Source: an uncultured Clostridia bacterium (lineage in GTDB: Bacteria > Bacillota > Clostridia > Christensenellales > Borkfalkiaceae). Taken from it: 64,000 nucleotides of DNA. Below the pieces are notes generated by a model. The model searched no databases. It was not told the origin of the DNA and worked only from the letters and a program-made list of their open reading frames with translations. The stretch lies in contig CALWCE010000002.1 in assembly GCA_944376295.1 (NCBI GenBank), positions 178,417-242,416 on the forward strand. The letters run 5' to 3'. The position numbers were made by a program, and so were the translations under genes. The stretch's first letter is position 1, and every line of letters begins with the position of its first letter. Below, one piece after another: positions 1 to 7,673 of the stretch.

Positions 1-137
1 TGCGCCTGCCGTTCCGAGAGCCCCGTCCGCTGCAGGATGGGGACGGCGAGCATCCCCCCTCCCCCGCCCAGGAGCCCGTTGACGGCGCCCACGCAGGCTC
101 CCCCCGCAAGATATGCTTTCACGCTCTTTTTCCCCAT
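1..137 (-). CDS. TSUP-family (TauE/SafE) membrane permease, N-terminal part
   Basis: The gene runs off the left edge of the window, so only its first 45 codons are visible. The start at 137 is an ATG preceded by a GAGGAGG ribosome binding site at 144-150. The product begins MGKKSVKAYLAGGACVGAVN and continues with a glycine-rich stretch (five glycines in a row) followed by MLAVPIL. This first-helix signature is typical of small TSUP permeases (sulfite exporter TauE/SafE or YfcA type) that move sulfur-containing or organic anions across the cytoplasmic membrane. Family assignment rests on this short N-terminus only. The substrate cannot be inferred. It is divergent from the lipoprotein gene that follows. 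Confidence 0.75.
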   Translation of the reverse strand, partial: MGKKSVKAYLAGGACVGAVNGLLGGGGGMLAVPILQRTGLSERQA

Positions 138-233
138 CCCGGTCCTCCTCGGGGCGGCGCCGCCCCTTTTTCCTCCAGTTTGCCCCGCCGATAAAAAAAT
201 TACCCTTTTTTTCTCGATTTCACTTAGAATTGC

Positions 234-262
234 TTGCTTCTCTGCGCGTTTTCCTGTAAAAT
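234..262 (+). promoter_or_regulatory. Probable sigma-A promoter for the surface lipoprotein gene
   Basis: TTGCTT at 234-239 and TAAAAT at 257-262 are separated by 17 bases. The transcript would have a leader of about 75 nt before the ATG at 344. The leader can fold a short hairpin around 292-313 (ATGCG pairing with CGCAT). Confidence 0.5.
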
Positions 263-343
263 AATGCTATTGCAAGAATGGGCTCGGCAGGGGATGCGCA
301 CCGCATGCTCCCAAGCCCAAGAGAATAAAATAAAGGGTGTTTT

Positions 344-3300
344 ATGGCTAAAAACAATCAATCGGAAACCTGGAGGAAATACGTCCTGTCCGTGCTCTCG
401 CTCACGGTCGCGACGACGCTCTCCTTAGGTGTCTTTACCGCCTGCTCGGACGGGTCGGAGGATACGGATGACGAGGATACCGCCGTCTCCGCGACGGATA
501 CCCAGCTCATCCGCAACGGCAATTTCGAATTTTATTCCGACAAGGATGTCGAAAAAGTCATCGAAAAGCGCGGCGTCGTCAACACGCCCAATAACTGGAC
601 GTTCTCGGCAGGTACGCCCACGTCGGATACGGCGTCCGGCATCATCGACACGGCGGACTGGTCGTATTTTACGCAGACGGGCGGCTATCCCTTCACGACC
701 TACACGAAAGACGACGAGGAAGTGACCACCTTCGCCTCCGTCGAAGATGCGGCGGCGCATTGGGAGGACGACAACGTCTCCGCTTACGACCGTCTCAAAT
801 TCCTCGAGATCTACGAGGACGAGATCGACGATCTCGACGAAGATTCCGAAGAAGCGGAGCTCTTTGCCGAGTACAGCTACTCCGTCGACTTCGAAGACGT
901 CGAATTCCTCGCAGGGGACCTCGGCAGCGGGCTCACGCTCCATGACGACGCGGCGCAGCGCGAGAACGGCGATACGAGCGTCCTCATGATCCACAACAAG
1001 AGGACGAGCGAGAACGTCCTCGGCACGGCTCAGCACTACACCTCGGGGACGACCATCACCCTCGCGGCAGGCACGGCGGCAAAACTCTCCGTCTGGGTGC
1101 GCACGGACGCGCTCACCCACTACTATGCGGACGGAGAAGAGGAGACGGAAGTTTCCCGCCGCGGCGGCGCCTATATCGGCATCACCAACACGGTGGGCGG
1201 CACCTCGCTCGACCAGATGCAGATCAAGAACATCAACACCAAGGGCGAGTGGAAGGAATACACCGTCTATGTGCGCGCAAGCACCTTCGCCTCCTCCACG
1301 TTCACCGTCGTGCTCGGTCTCGGACAGGGCAGCTCTTCCGACCGCTACGAGAACGTCAACGGTTACGCCTTCTTCGACGACGTCAAGTGCGAGATCATCA
1401 CGGCGGAAGCCTATGAGGAAGCCGTCGCCGACGACTGGAACATCTGCACGGTGGACTCCCTCGCAAAAGAGAAGCTCTTCGACGCCGACACCGTGAAGGG
1501 CGACACCTTCGCGCTCGACCTCTATGCGGGCTTCGACGCGGCGGCAGATCTCCTCGGGGACATGTCCGTCTCGCTCACGAGCGAAGTTTCGGGCAGCAAG
1601 ACGTACACCTCCGAGAGCATCCATCCCTCGCTCGGCGACAGCGAAGAGAACGTGACGGGGCTCATGACCCTTTCCGAGATCGCCGCAAGCTCCAACCGCT
1701 ATCTTCAGAACGTCTACAAGAACGACATCGACGACAAATTCCCCTTTGACGAAAACGGCGAGATCCTGATGCTCCTCTCGGCGAACGGCGCGGCATACAC
1801 CGCAAAGACGGGCGACATCACCGTTGCCGCAGGCGAGAGGATGCTCGTCTCCTTCTTCGTCAAGACGAGCGATATCGCAAGCGGTCTCACGGGCGCGAAC
1901 GCCATCCTCGTGGACGGCGAGAACCGCACTTCCCTCACCGCGTTCGACTCCAACGACGTCGCCACCGTCGATATCGACGACGATACCACGGATATCTACA
2001 ACGGCTGGGTGCAGTGCTTCTTCTTCCTCAGCAACGATACGGACGAAGACAAGACCTGCCACATCGAATTCACCTACGGTCCCACGAGCATCGTCTCCAC
2101 CGGCCGCTACGATTACGCGGACGGCTACGCGGCGTTTGCGAACTTTGAGACCAAGTCTCTGACGCGTACGGAATACAGCTATGCTTCGACGGGCGACCGT
2201 GCGGTGCGCGTCTCCCTGACGGGCAAAGCGGAAAACACGAGCGCGTTCGACGAAGTTTCCGCGACCGCCCGCAAGGATATCGAATCGCGTCCCGCTCTTC
2301 CCGCTTCCTTCCAGGGGACCCTCGGCGGAAGCCTTCCCGTCGATCCCGAAGGCGGCTCCAACGTCAAGCCCGAACAGGTCTATGCGGGTCTTGTCGACGC
2401 CGAATATGCGGAGAACTACTATGCGTCCTCCGAGGCATGGAGGAGCATCCTCGACACCCCCGCCGCAAACGGCGACGAGTGGTGGACGGGCCTCTTCGGC
2501 AACGCCAACCGCCCGCTCGTGATCGCGAACGGCGAAGAAGCTTCCTACGGCTTCCGTTCTGAAGATCTCTCCCTCTCGGCAAATTCCGCACAGCGCGTTT
2601 CCCTGCGCGTCCGTCTCTCCGAAGACGCAAAGGCGTACGTCCTGCTCACCGACCTGACGGACTCCAAGACGTCCGGCGGCGCCTTGAAGGCAAATACGCC
2701 CGCCGTCACCTACTGGTACGACGACAACGGCAATATCTGCCGCATCGATCCTTCTTCCGATGAGTTCGACCGTCACAGCGACGTCCTGTTCACGCTCGGC
2801 GAGAACGGCCTCTACCGCCGTACGGGCGATCCCAGCGCGATGTACTACGCGAACCTTTATAACTACGATACCGACGACGAAGGCAACTACGTCACCCGCG
2901 ACGGCACCATCGCCTTCTATCAGCACGACGGCAGGTACTACGCCTACTACGATCTCGAGTCGGACACCTACTCCACCGAAGTTTCCTGCCTTCCCACCGA
3001 AGTGGGCGGCGAGACCATCACCCGCTACGACCTCAGAGACACCGCGTTCCGCACAGCCGTGATCGAAGTGGACGGCGCCAAGGCGGCAGGCGAATGGGTG
3101 ACGGTGAGCTTCTATTTGAGAGCGGGCAACGAGGCGAAGAACTACCGCCTCGAAGTCTGGAGCGGATCGCGCGACGGCTCCGAGCCCAACCCCGCAGGCA
3201 GCTATGTCATCTTCGACAACTACAAGAACGAGTCGACGAGCGACTTCGATACCATCCGCAACGAAGCGGAGGAAGATATCAAGCTTGCGAACGGTCTCGG

Positions 3301-3838
3301 CGAAGACGACAACATCACCGATCCCGCGATCGCACTTTACTACACCTTCACCTTCTACGACGCCACCACCTATCTCCGCTACGACGCAGCGCAGGACGAG
3401 GATGAGCTCGGAAACCCTTACGGCTCCTATGCCCAGTCCTCTTACGAAGAGCAGCTCGTCTATCTCTATTGGGATGACGGCATCGGCGCGGCGACCGGCT
3501 CCCCTTCCTACACCTTCTTCCTCGACTACACTTCCGCAGACGTCGAAGTGGAAAAGGACGACCTCGGCGAGAGCGACGACACGACGGACGACACCACCGA
3601 AACGACGACGGACAACAACATCTGGCTGCTCATCTCCTCCGGCGTGCTTGCCGTGGTGCTCGTGGCAGTGATCGTGCTCGTCATCGTGAGACGCCACCTC
3701 GAGAAGCGCAGCCGCAGGCAGCGCGTCAAGGCGGAGAGCACGCCCGCCGTGCGCCCCCTTCCCCGGACGAGAAAAGCTCCGGAAAAGAAGGAAGAGCCCG
3801 CAGTCCCCGAGGATGAGAACGATCCTTACAACAACTAA
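344..3838 (+). CDS. Large acidic surface lipoprotein with C-terminal membrane anchor
   Basis: The 1164-residue product starts with a basic N-terminus and hydrophobic signal, ending in a lipobox-like LGVFTAC at about residues 29-35, so it is probably lipid-anchored after signal peptidase II cleavage. The mature part is very acidic and rich in Asp, Thr, Tyr and Ser. It opens with NGNFEF and NNW motifs resembling jelly-roll carbohydrate-binding modules, and beta-rich segments of similar flavour recur several times. Near the C-terminus a Thr/Asp-rich linker is followed by one strong hydrophobic helix (about 1088-1110) and then a basic tail (RRHLEKRSRRQRVK), a second membrane anchor. No catalytic motif was recognised. 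A role in binding polysaccharide or cell wall at the surface is an inference. The start has AAGGGTG upstream. Its terminator has been interrupted by an insertion sequence. Confidence 0.75.
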   Translation: MAKNNQSETWRKYVLSVLSLTVATTLSLGVFTACSDGSEDTDDEDTAVSATDTQLIRNGNFEFYSDKDVEKVIEKRGVVNTPNNWTFSAGTPTSDTASGIIDTADWSYFTQTGGYPFTTYTKDDEEVTTFASVEDAAAHWEDDNVSAYDRLKFLEIYEDEIDDLDEDSEEAELFAEYSYSVDFEDVEFLAGDLGSGLTLHDDAAQRENGDTSVLMIHNKRTSENVLGTAQHYTSGTTITLAAGTAAKLSVWVRTDALTHYYADGEEETEVSRRGGAYIGITNTVGGTSLDQMQIKNINTKGEWKEYTVYVRASTFASSTFTVVLGLGQGSSSDRYENVNGYAFFDDVKCEIITAEAYEEAVADDWNICTVDSLAKEKLFDADTVKGDTFALDLYAGFDAAADLLGDMSVSLTSEVSGSKTYTSESIHPSLGDSEENVTGLMTLSEIAASSNRYLQNVYKNDIDDKFPFDENGEILMLLSANGAAYTAKTGDITVAAGERMLVSFFVKTSDIASGLTGANAILVDGENRTSLTAFDSNDVATVDIDDDTTDIYNGWVQCFFFLSNDTDEDKTCHIEFTYGPTSIVSTGRYDYADGYAAFANFETKSLTRTEYSYASTGDRAVRVSLTGKAENTSAFDEVSATARKDIESRPALPASFQGTLGGSLPVDPEGGSNVKPEQVYAGLVDAEYAENYYASSEAWRSILDTPAANGDEWWTGLFGNANRPLVIANGEEASYGFRSEDLSLSANSAQRVSLRVRLSEDAKAYVLLTDLTDSKTSGGALKANTPAVTYWYDDNGNICRIDPSSDEFDRHSDVLFTLGENGLYRRTGDPSAMYYANLYNYDTDDEGNYVTRDGTIAFYQHDGRYYAYYDLESDTYSTEVSCLPTEVGGETITRYDLRDTAFRTAVIEVDGAKAAGEWVTVSFYLRAGNEAKNYRLEVWSGSRDGSEPNPAGSYVIFDNYKNESTSDFDTIRNEAEEDIKLANGLGEDDNITDPAIALYYTFTFYDATTYLRYDAAQDEDELGNPYGSYAQSSYEEQLVYLYWDDGIGAATGSPSYTFFLDYTSADVEVEKDDLGESDDTTDDTTETTTDNNIWLLISSGVLAVVLVAVIVLVIVRRHLEKRSRRQRVKAESTPAVRPLPRTRKAPEKKEEPAVPEDENDPYNN

Positions 3839-3840
3839 AC

Positions 3841-3863
3841 CATAATATAAGAGGCTCCCTTTG
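3841..3863 (+). terminator. Left half of a terminator hairpin split by an IS element
   Basis: CATAATATAAGAGGCTCCC at 3841-3859 is the exact reverse complement of 5183-5201. It lies three bases after the lipoprotein stop codon. Bases 3861-3863 (TTG) are the left copy of the target duplication made by the IS. Without the IS the two arms would form a 19-bp perfect stem with a TTTG loop. Confidence 0.75.
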
Positions 3864-3910
3864 TGATATGCACCCCAAAAGTTGGACAGCTTTTGGAGGT
3901 GCATATTTTT

Positions 3911-4309
3911 ATGTCAAGGAAAAAGAGATTCAACACAAAGTACTCGCCAGAGTTTAAGTTATCTGTTATAATGGATATGCGTGAAAACCGTTTGAGTTAC
4001 AGTGAAACAGCTCGCAAATATGGACTTGTGAAAAACTCTATGGGCGGAGCAATGGAAACTCTGCACAGGTGGGAGCGCATATACTTGGAAGAAGGAGCGG
4101 CAGTGTTCATGACAGAACGTCGCGGAAGAAAAAGCACGGGCAGACCGAGGAAACAGCCATTGGATAAGTCTGTGGAAGAAGACTTAATAGCAGAGAACCA
4201 AAGGCTGAAAGAACGGATACAATATCTTGAAGCGGAGAACGAATACATAAAAAAACTGAGTGCCTTAGTTTATGCGGAAGAGCAAAAGAGCGGGAAGAAG
4301 CGAAAATAA
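3911..4309 (+). CDS. IS3-family transposase OrfA (helix-turn-helix subunit)
   Basis: The 132-residue protein starts MSRKKRFNTKYSPEFKLSV, with an N-terminal helix-turn-helix of the kind that binds IS ends, then a basic region (RRGRKSTGRPRKQ) and a C-terminal leucine/isoleucine heptad region (about 95-125) that would mediate multimerisation. The ATG at 3911 is preceded by GGAGG. A GTG start at 3863 would lie outside the element and is less likely. The gene ends CGA AAA TAA, and the orfB frame is open in the -1 register across this point. This is the usual arrangement for making an OrfAB fusion transposase by ribosomal frameshifting. Confidence 0.9.
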   Translation: MSRKKRFNTKYSPEFKLSVIMDMRENRLSYSETARKYGLVKNSMGGAMETLHRWERIYLEEGAAVFMTERRGRKSTGRPRKQPLDKSVEEDLIAENQRLKERIQYLEAENEYIKKLSALVYAEEQKSGKKRK

Positions 4310-4362
4310 TTGCTGAGCTAAGGCAGAGATTTCCGCTGAAAATACTTCTCCAAATATCCTGT

Positions 4363-5145
4363 TTGCCGCGCAGCACGTTCTACTACCACTTGAAAGCGAG
4401 TAAGACAGACAAGTATTTTGCGGACAAGCAGGCAATAAAGGAAGTATTCGAGGAAAACGCGCAAAGGTACGGATACAGGCGGATAACGCTCGAATTGCAG
4501 GCAAAAGGCATGACGATTAACCAAAAAAAGGTACTGCGGTTAATGAAAATGCTCGGTCTTCACGGTAAAAGACGCAAAAACGAGAGATACCATTCGTACA
4601 AAGGCGAGGTAGGTAAAGTTGCGGACAATATATTAAACCGGGATTTCACTGCGGGAAGAGCTTTTGAAAAACTTGCAACGGATGTGACTCAGCTTAAAGT
4701 GGGAGACACAAAGGTATATCTCTCTCCAATAATGGACTTGTACAACAATGAGATAATGGCGTACGCCGTATCTCTCCGTCCAGACCTTGCACAGATAAGG
4801 GAAATGTTGAATAGTTTGAGCAAGAAGCTGCCAAAAGGAGCAACGCCTATCCTTCACTCCGACCAAGGCTGGCAATACCAACACGCGGAATACCAAAGGT
4901 ATCTCAAAGAACATAACATTGTGCAGAGCATGTCGCGCAAGGGCAACTGCATGGACAACGGCGCGATGGAATGTTTCTTTGGAAGATTGAAGGTAGAAAT
5001 GTTCTACGGAGAAAAGTTTGCAAGCGTGGAAGATTTCATACAAAAGCTGCACGAATACATATTTTACTGGAACAACAAAAGAATTTCTCTCAAACTAAAA
5101 GGAATGAGTCCGGTGCAATACCGAACTCATCACCAAACGATTTAA
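4363..5145 (+). CDS. IS3-family transposase OrfB (DDE integrase subunit)
   Basis: This is the catalytic half of the transposase, an rve/integrase-core protein. The DDE residues are visible in ATDVTQL, ILHSDQG and MECFFGRLK, followed by the usual C-terminal YIFYWNNKR block. The first listed start is a TTG at 4363, but the same frame is open upstream and encodes a conserved-looking leader (AELRQRFPLKILLQI) from about 4312. Translation is therefore probably as an OrfAB fusion after a -1 slip near the A-rich end of orfA (4303-4306). No frameshift or internal stop damages the catalytic domain. Confidence 0.92.
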   Translation: MPRSTFYYHLKASKTDKYFADKQAIKEVFEENAQRYGYRRITLELQAKGMTINQKKVLRLMKMLGLHGKRRKNERYHSYKGEVGKVADNILNRDFTAGRAFEKLATDVTQLKVGDTKVYLSPIMDLYNNEIMAYAVSLRPDLAQIREMLNSLSKKLPKGATPILHSDQGWQYQHAEYQRYLKEHNIVQSMSRKGNCMDNGAMECFFGRLKVEMFYGEKFASVEDFIQKLHEYIFYWNNKRISLKLKGMSPVQYRTHHQTI

Positions 5146-5179
5146 TTGAATTTTTGTCCAAACTTTGGGGTTCACTTCA

Positions 5180-5201
5180 TTGGGGAGCCTCTTATATTAT
5201 G
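5180..5201 (+). terminator. Right half of the split terminator hairpin
   Basis: GGGAGCCTCTTATATTATG at 5183-5201 pairs perfectly with 3841-3859 across the IS. TTG at 5180-5182 is the right copy of the target duplication. Confidence 0.75.
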
Positions 5202-5242
5202 ATAAAAATCGCCGCGGGCGCCCCGAAAGGGGCGCCCGCGGC
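5201..5242 (-). terminator. Intrinsic terminator of the rRNA methyltransferase gene
   Basis: A 14-bp perfect GC stem (5211-5224 with 5229-5242) has a 4-base loop. On the minus strand it is followed by GATTTTTATC. The same core (GCGGGCGCCCC and its complement) recurs at 11830-11861. Confidence 0.75.
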
Positions 5243-5302
5243 GAAGTATTATGATCGGACTTCCGCTCAGCCGGCTTGATGCGGGAAACTTTCCGCGCGT
5301 GT

Positions 5303-6649
5303 TCAGGAAAGTTTTGCGGCGCGGAGGGCTTTGGGCAGGTGATTTTTGAGCTGCCCGCCCGCGAGCTTGCCGAGCCCCAAAGGATACCCATTGTACCCGA
5401 CCATACACCAGCCCTCTTTTGTCAACGCCGCCCCGCCGTCGGAGCCGCCGGAGCCGCCAAAGCCGTCGAGCCGTTCGCCCGCGAGCGCTTCGCCGTGCAG
5501 ATAGCGTTCGGCGTCCTCCCGCTCCAGAGCGACGAAGCGCCTGACTTCCTCCCGCGTTGCACTCATCGCAAGGGCGTGGGCGGGCATGAAGCGCTTGCCG
5601 TTGTACTCGCCGAGCTCCACTCCCGCGCGCAGCACGCGGCCCGGGAGCGCGGGCAGCCCTTCGGGCAACAGGAACAGCCTTCCGTCGGGGAGCGCCGTCA
5701 CCGTCCCCTCGGGGGGAGACACAAAAAAGTCTGCCGCAAACTCTCTCCACGCCTTCTCTGCGGCGCGGTCCCGCCGCACGGGGAAGGGGCGCGCCTTACG
5801 GGGCTCGTCCTCGCCGCGCTTTTCAAAGAGGGCGGCAAAGTGCCCCTCCCCCTTCACCTCGTGCGGCATGAGGCGGTGCTGCTCCAACAGCGCAAATTCG
5901 GGATGGCGGGCAAGGAAGTCTTCCGCCTGCCCCTCGTCCTCCCCGCGCGCGAAGGTGCAGGTCGAATACACGAGCTGTCCGCCCGCCCGCACGAGGCGCG
6001 CCGCCGCGTCTAAAATATCCCGCTGGCGGGCAATGCAGCGGGCAACAGTTTCCTCGCTCCATTCCCCGATGGCTTCGGGGTCTTTGCGGAACATCCCCTC
6101 GCCCGAGCAGGGCGCGTCCACCAAAACCTTATCAAAAAAAGCGGGCAAGGCTTCGGCAAGTTCTTCCGCGGACGCGCTGACGACGGCGCAGTTCCTGACG
6201 CCCATGCGTTCGACGTTCTGCGAGAGGATCTTTGCGCGGCCGGACACATATTCGTTGGCGATAAGCACGCCCTCCCCCGCCATCGCGGCGGCAAGCTGCG
6301 TCGTCTTGCCCCCGGGCGCGGCGCAAAGATCGAGGACGCGCTCTTTGGGCTGCACCTGAAGAAGAGGCGCGGCGCACATCGCAGAGGGCTCCTGGCAGTA
6401 GTATAGCCCCGCAAAATGCTCCAAATACGCCCCGGGGCGCTCTTCCCCGATATAAAAGCTGCCCTCCGCCCACGGCACGGTTTCCCCGAGCGGGAAGGGC
6501 GCAAGGCGGGCAAATTCTTCCGCCGTGCATTTCAGAAGATTGGCGCGCACGCCCCTCACAGGCGGCTCCTCATAGCAGCGAAGGAAGGCGGGGAACTTCT
6601 CTTTGAGTTCCCCTTCCATGCGCGTTAAAAAAGGCTTGGGCAGGTCCAT
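5303..6649 (-). CDS. rsmF: rRNA (cytosine-C5) methyltransferase, RsmF/RsmB (NOL1/NOP2/Sun) family
   Basis: A 448-residue S-adenosylmethionine-dependent RNA m5C methyltransferase. The SAM-binding motif VLDLCAAPGGKTTQ is at about residues 110-123. The two family cysteines are visible: the TC of YSTCTF (nucleophile motif) and the PC of DAPCSGEGMF (release motif). A C-terminal PUA/RsmF-type extension follows (about 290-448), ending near DGGAALTKEGW and LGLGKL. The start at 6649 (MDLPKPFL) was chosen because GGGAGG lies just upstream; an ATG six codons earlier has no such site. It modifies ribosomal RNA in the cytoplasm, probably 16S rRNA. It is transcribed alone, between two terminators. Confidence 0.88.
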   Translation of the reverse strand: MDLPKPFLTRMEGELKEKFPAFLRCYEEPPVRGVRANLLKCTAEEFARLAPFPLGETVPWAEGSFYIGEERPGAYLEHFAGLYYCQEPSAMCAAPLLQVQPKERVLDLCAAPGGKTTQLAAAMAGEGVLIANEYVSGRAKILSQNVERMGVRNCAVVSASAEELAEALPAFFDKVLVDAPCSGEGMFRKDPEAIGEWSEETVARCIARQRDILDAAARLVRAGGQLVYSTCTFARGEDEGQAEDFLARHPEFALLEQHRLMPHEVKGEGHFAALFEKRGEDEPRKARPFPVRRDRAAEKAWREFAADFFVSPPEGTVTALPDGRLFLLPEGLPALPGRVLRAGVELGEYNGKRFMPAHALAMSATREEVRRFVALEREDAERYLHGEALAGERLDGFGGSGGSDGGAALTKEGWCMVGYNGYPLGLGKLAGGQLKNHLPKALRAAKLS

Positions 6650-6674
6650 ACCATCCTCCCGCGGCATTTACCGC

Positions 6675-6703
6675 AAACAAAAGGGCAGCCGCTTTGGCTG
6701 CCC
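6675..6703 (-). terminator. Intrinsic terminator after the exonuclease gene
   Basis: GGGCAGCC and GGCTGCCC (6683-6690 and 6696-6703) form an 8-bp stem followed on the minus strand by TTTTGTTT. It closes the serS-exonuclease unit. Confidence 0.75.
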
Positions 6704-6707
6704 GCAG

Positions 6708-7664
6708 TTACATATCGAGCGCTCCCGTGAGGTTTTCGAGCGGGATATACGCCGCCCCCGCCGTGAGCGCGTTCTGAAAGCGCAGCCCCCCTTCGCCGCG
6801 GGCAATGTAGACGTTGCACTCGGTGGGGTGCGAGGTGTACTTGCCGCCCGAATCGTAGATGGCGGCAACGAGACGGCGGGAGATCTCCACGTCGTCCTCA
6901 ATGTCCTTCGCAAAGCAGAAGACCTTCCCTTCGAGCGAGCCGCCCTTGGGCCTGCGCTGGTGCATCTTCTTGTTGACGAAGCGGTAAAATTCTTCGTGTG
7001 CCTTGGCGTGACGTTCGCGCGCTTCGTCCCGCTCGCGGATGTACGCTTTGAGCCCCATCGAGGTGAGCGGTCTTATCTGATAGCCCGCGAGCCTGCCCGC
7101 GCGGATGCCGTAGCGGCGAACAAGGCCCATGACGTCCGTCTTTTCTTCGGCGCACAGCACGCGGCACACGCGCATGGTGGCGTAGGCGTCGTCGGCGGCG
7201 CGGTGCGGCACGAAGTCGACGCCCAGCTCCTCCGCCATCGGCCCCAGCCCCACCTGACGGGTGAAGTCCGAGCGCGTGTTCATGTAAAAGAACTGCGTAT
7301 CGTAAAAGTCGAAGCGGAAAGCGGGAAGGCGGTAGCGGCGCGTTTCCAGATTGAGATAGTTGACGTCGTTCATGGTCGCATGGCCCAGAACGACCGCCTC
7401 TTTGTCCTCGAGCAGCGCCTTGATGCGCGCGTATTCGGCGGGGAATGCAGGGTGCTTTTTGAAGTCCTCGTATTCATAGGGGAGCACGAGCCCCTCGCCG
7501 CCCTTGCGGTCGGTGAGGTGAAATTTGCCCTTCGGGTCGATGAGGATGTCCTCCTTTTGAAGGACGTTGAACTTCTCATCCGTCATCACATACCCGAAGG
7601 CGCAGATCTTCGCCGTGTTCTTGAAGACGCAGGCGCATTCGATGTCGAAAAAAACGTACTTCAT
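6708..7664 (-). CDS. DEDDh-type 3'-5' exonuclease with C-terminal BRCT-like region
   Basis: This 318-residue protein belongs to the RNase T / DNA polymerase III epsilon superfamily. Catalytic residues are visible: DIE at 7-9 (FFDIECA), the Asp of HATMNDVNYL near residue 99, and HRAADDA near 159-165, giving the H and final D of DEDDh. The last 75 residues (from GKVFCFAKDIED) look like a BRCT-type fold (GGKYTSHPTECNVYIA), a combination seen in bacterial DnaQ-like nucleases involved in DNA repair or RNA turnover. It starts nine bases after serS and has only a weak ribosome binding site, so it is likely translated from the serS transcript. The exact substrate is not known. Confidence 0.8.
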   Translation of the reverse strand: MKYVFFDIECACVFKNTAKICAFGYVMTDEKFNVLQKEDILIDPKGKFHLTDRKGGEGLVLPYEYEDFKKHPAFPAEYARIKALLEDKEAVVLGHATMNDVNYLNLETRRYRLPAFRFDFYDTQFFYMNTRSDFTRQVGLGPMAEELGVDFVPHRAADDAYATMRVCRVLCAEEKTDVMGLVRRYGIRAGRLAGYQIRPLTSMGLKAYIRERDEARERHAKAHEEFYRFVNKKMHQRRPKGGSLEGKVFCFAKDIEDDVEISRRLVAAIYDSGGKYTSHPTECNVYIARGEGGLRFQNALTAGAAYIPLENLTGALDM

Positions 7665-7673
7665 CCAAACAGC

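Larger units (their letters stand above)
3864..5179 (+). mobile_element. IS3-family (IS150-group-like) insertion sequence, apparently complete
   Basis: A 1316-bp element with imperfect 25-bp terminal inverted repeats: 3864-3888 reads TGATATGCACCCCAAAAGTT and 5155-5179, in reverse complement, reads TGAAGTGAACCCCAAAGTTT. Both end in GGACA. A 3-bp direct duplication (TTG at 3861-3863 and 5180-5182) flanks it. It carries orfA and orfB in overlapping frames, as IS3 elements do. Both frames look intact, so it may still be active. Its base composition is lower in GC than the neighbouring genes, which fits recent arrival. Confidence 0.9.

Noticed and set aside
37-264. 75-codon plus-strand frame at the left end
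   Set aside because: Proline-rich shadow of the TSUP gene start on the other strand.
425-3904. 1159-codon open frame antisense to the surface lipoprotein gene
   Set aside because: No ribosome binding site, Arg/Val/Gly-rich composition, and no domain. It is the mirror of a strongly biased Asp- and Thr-rich gene in a GC-rich genome.
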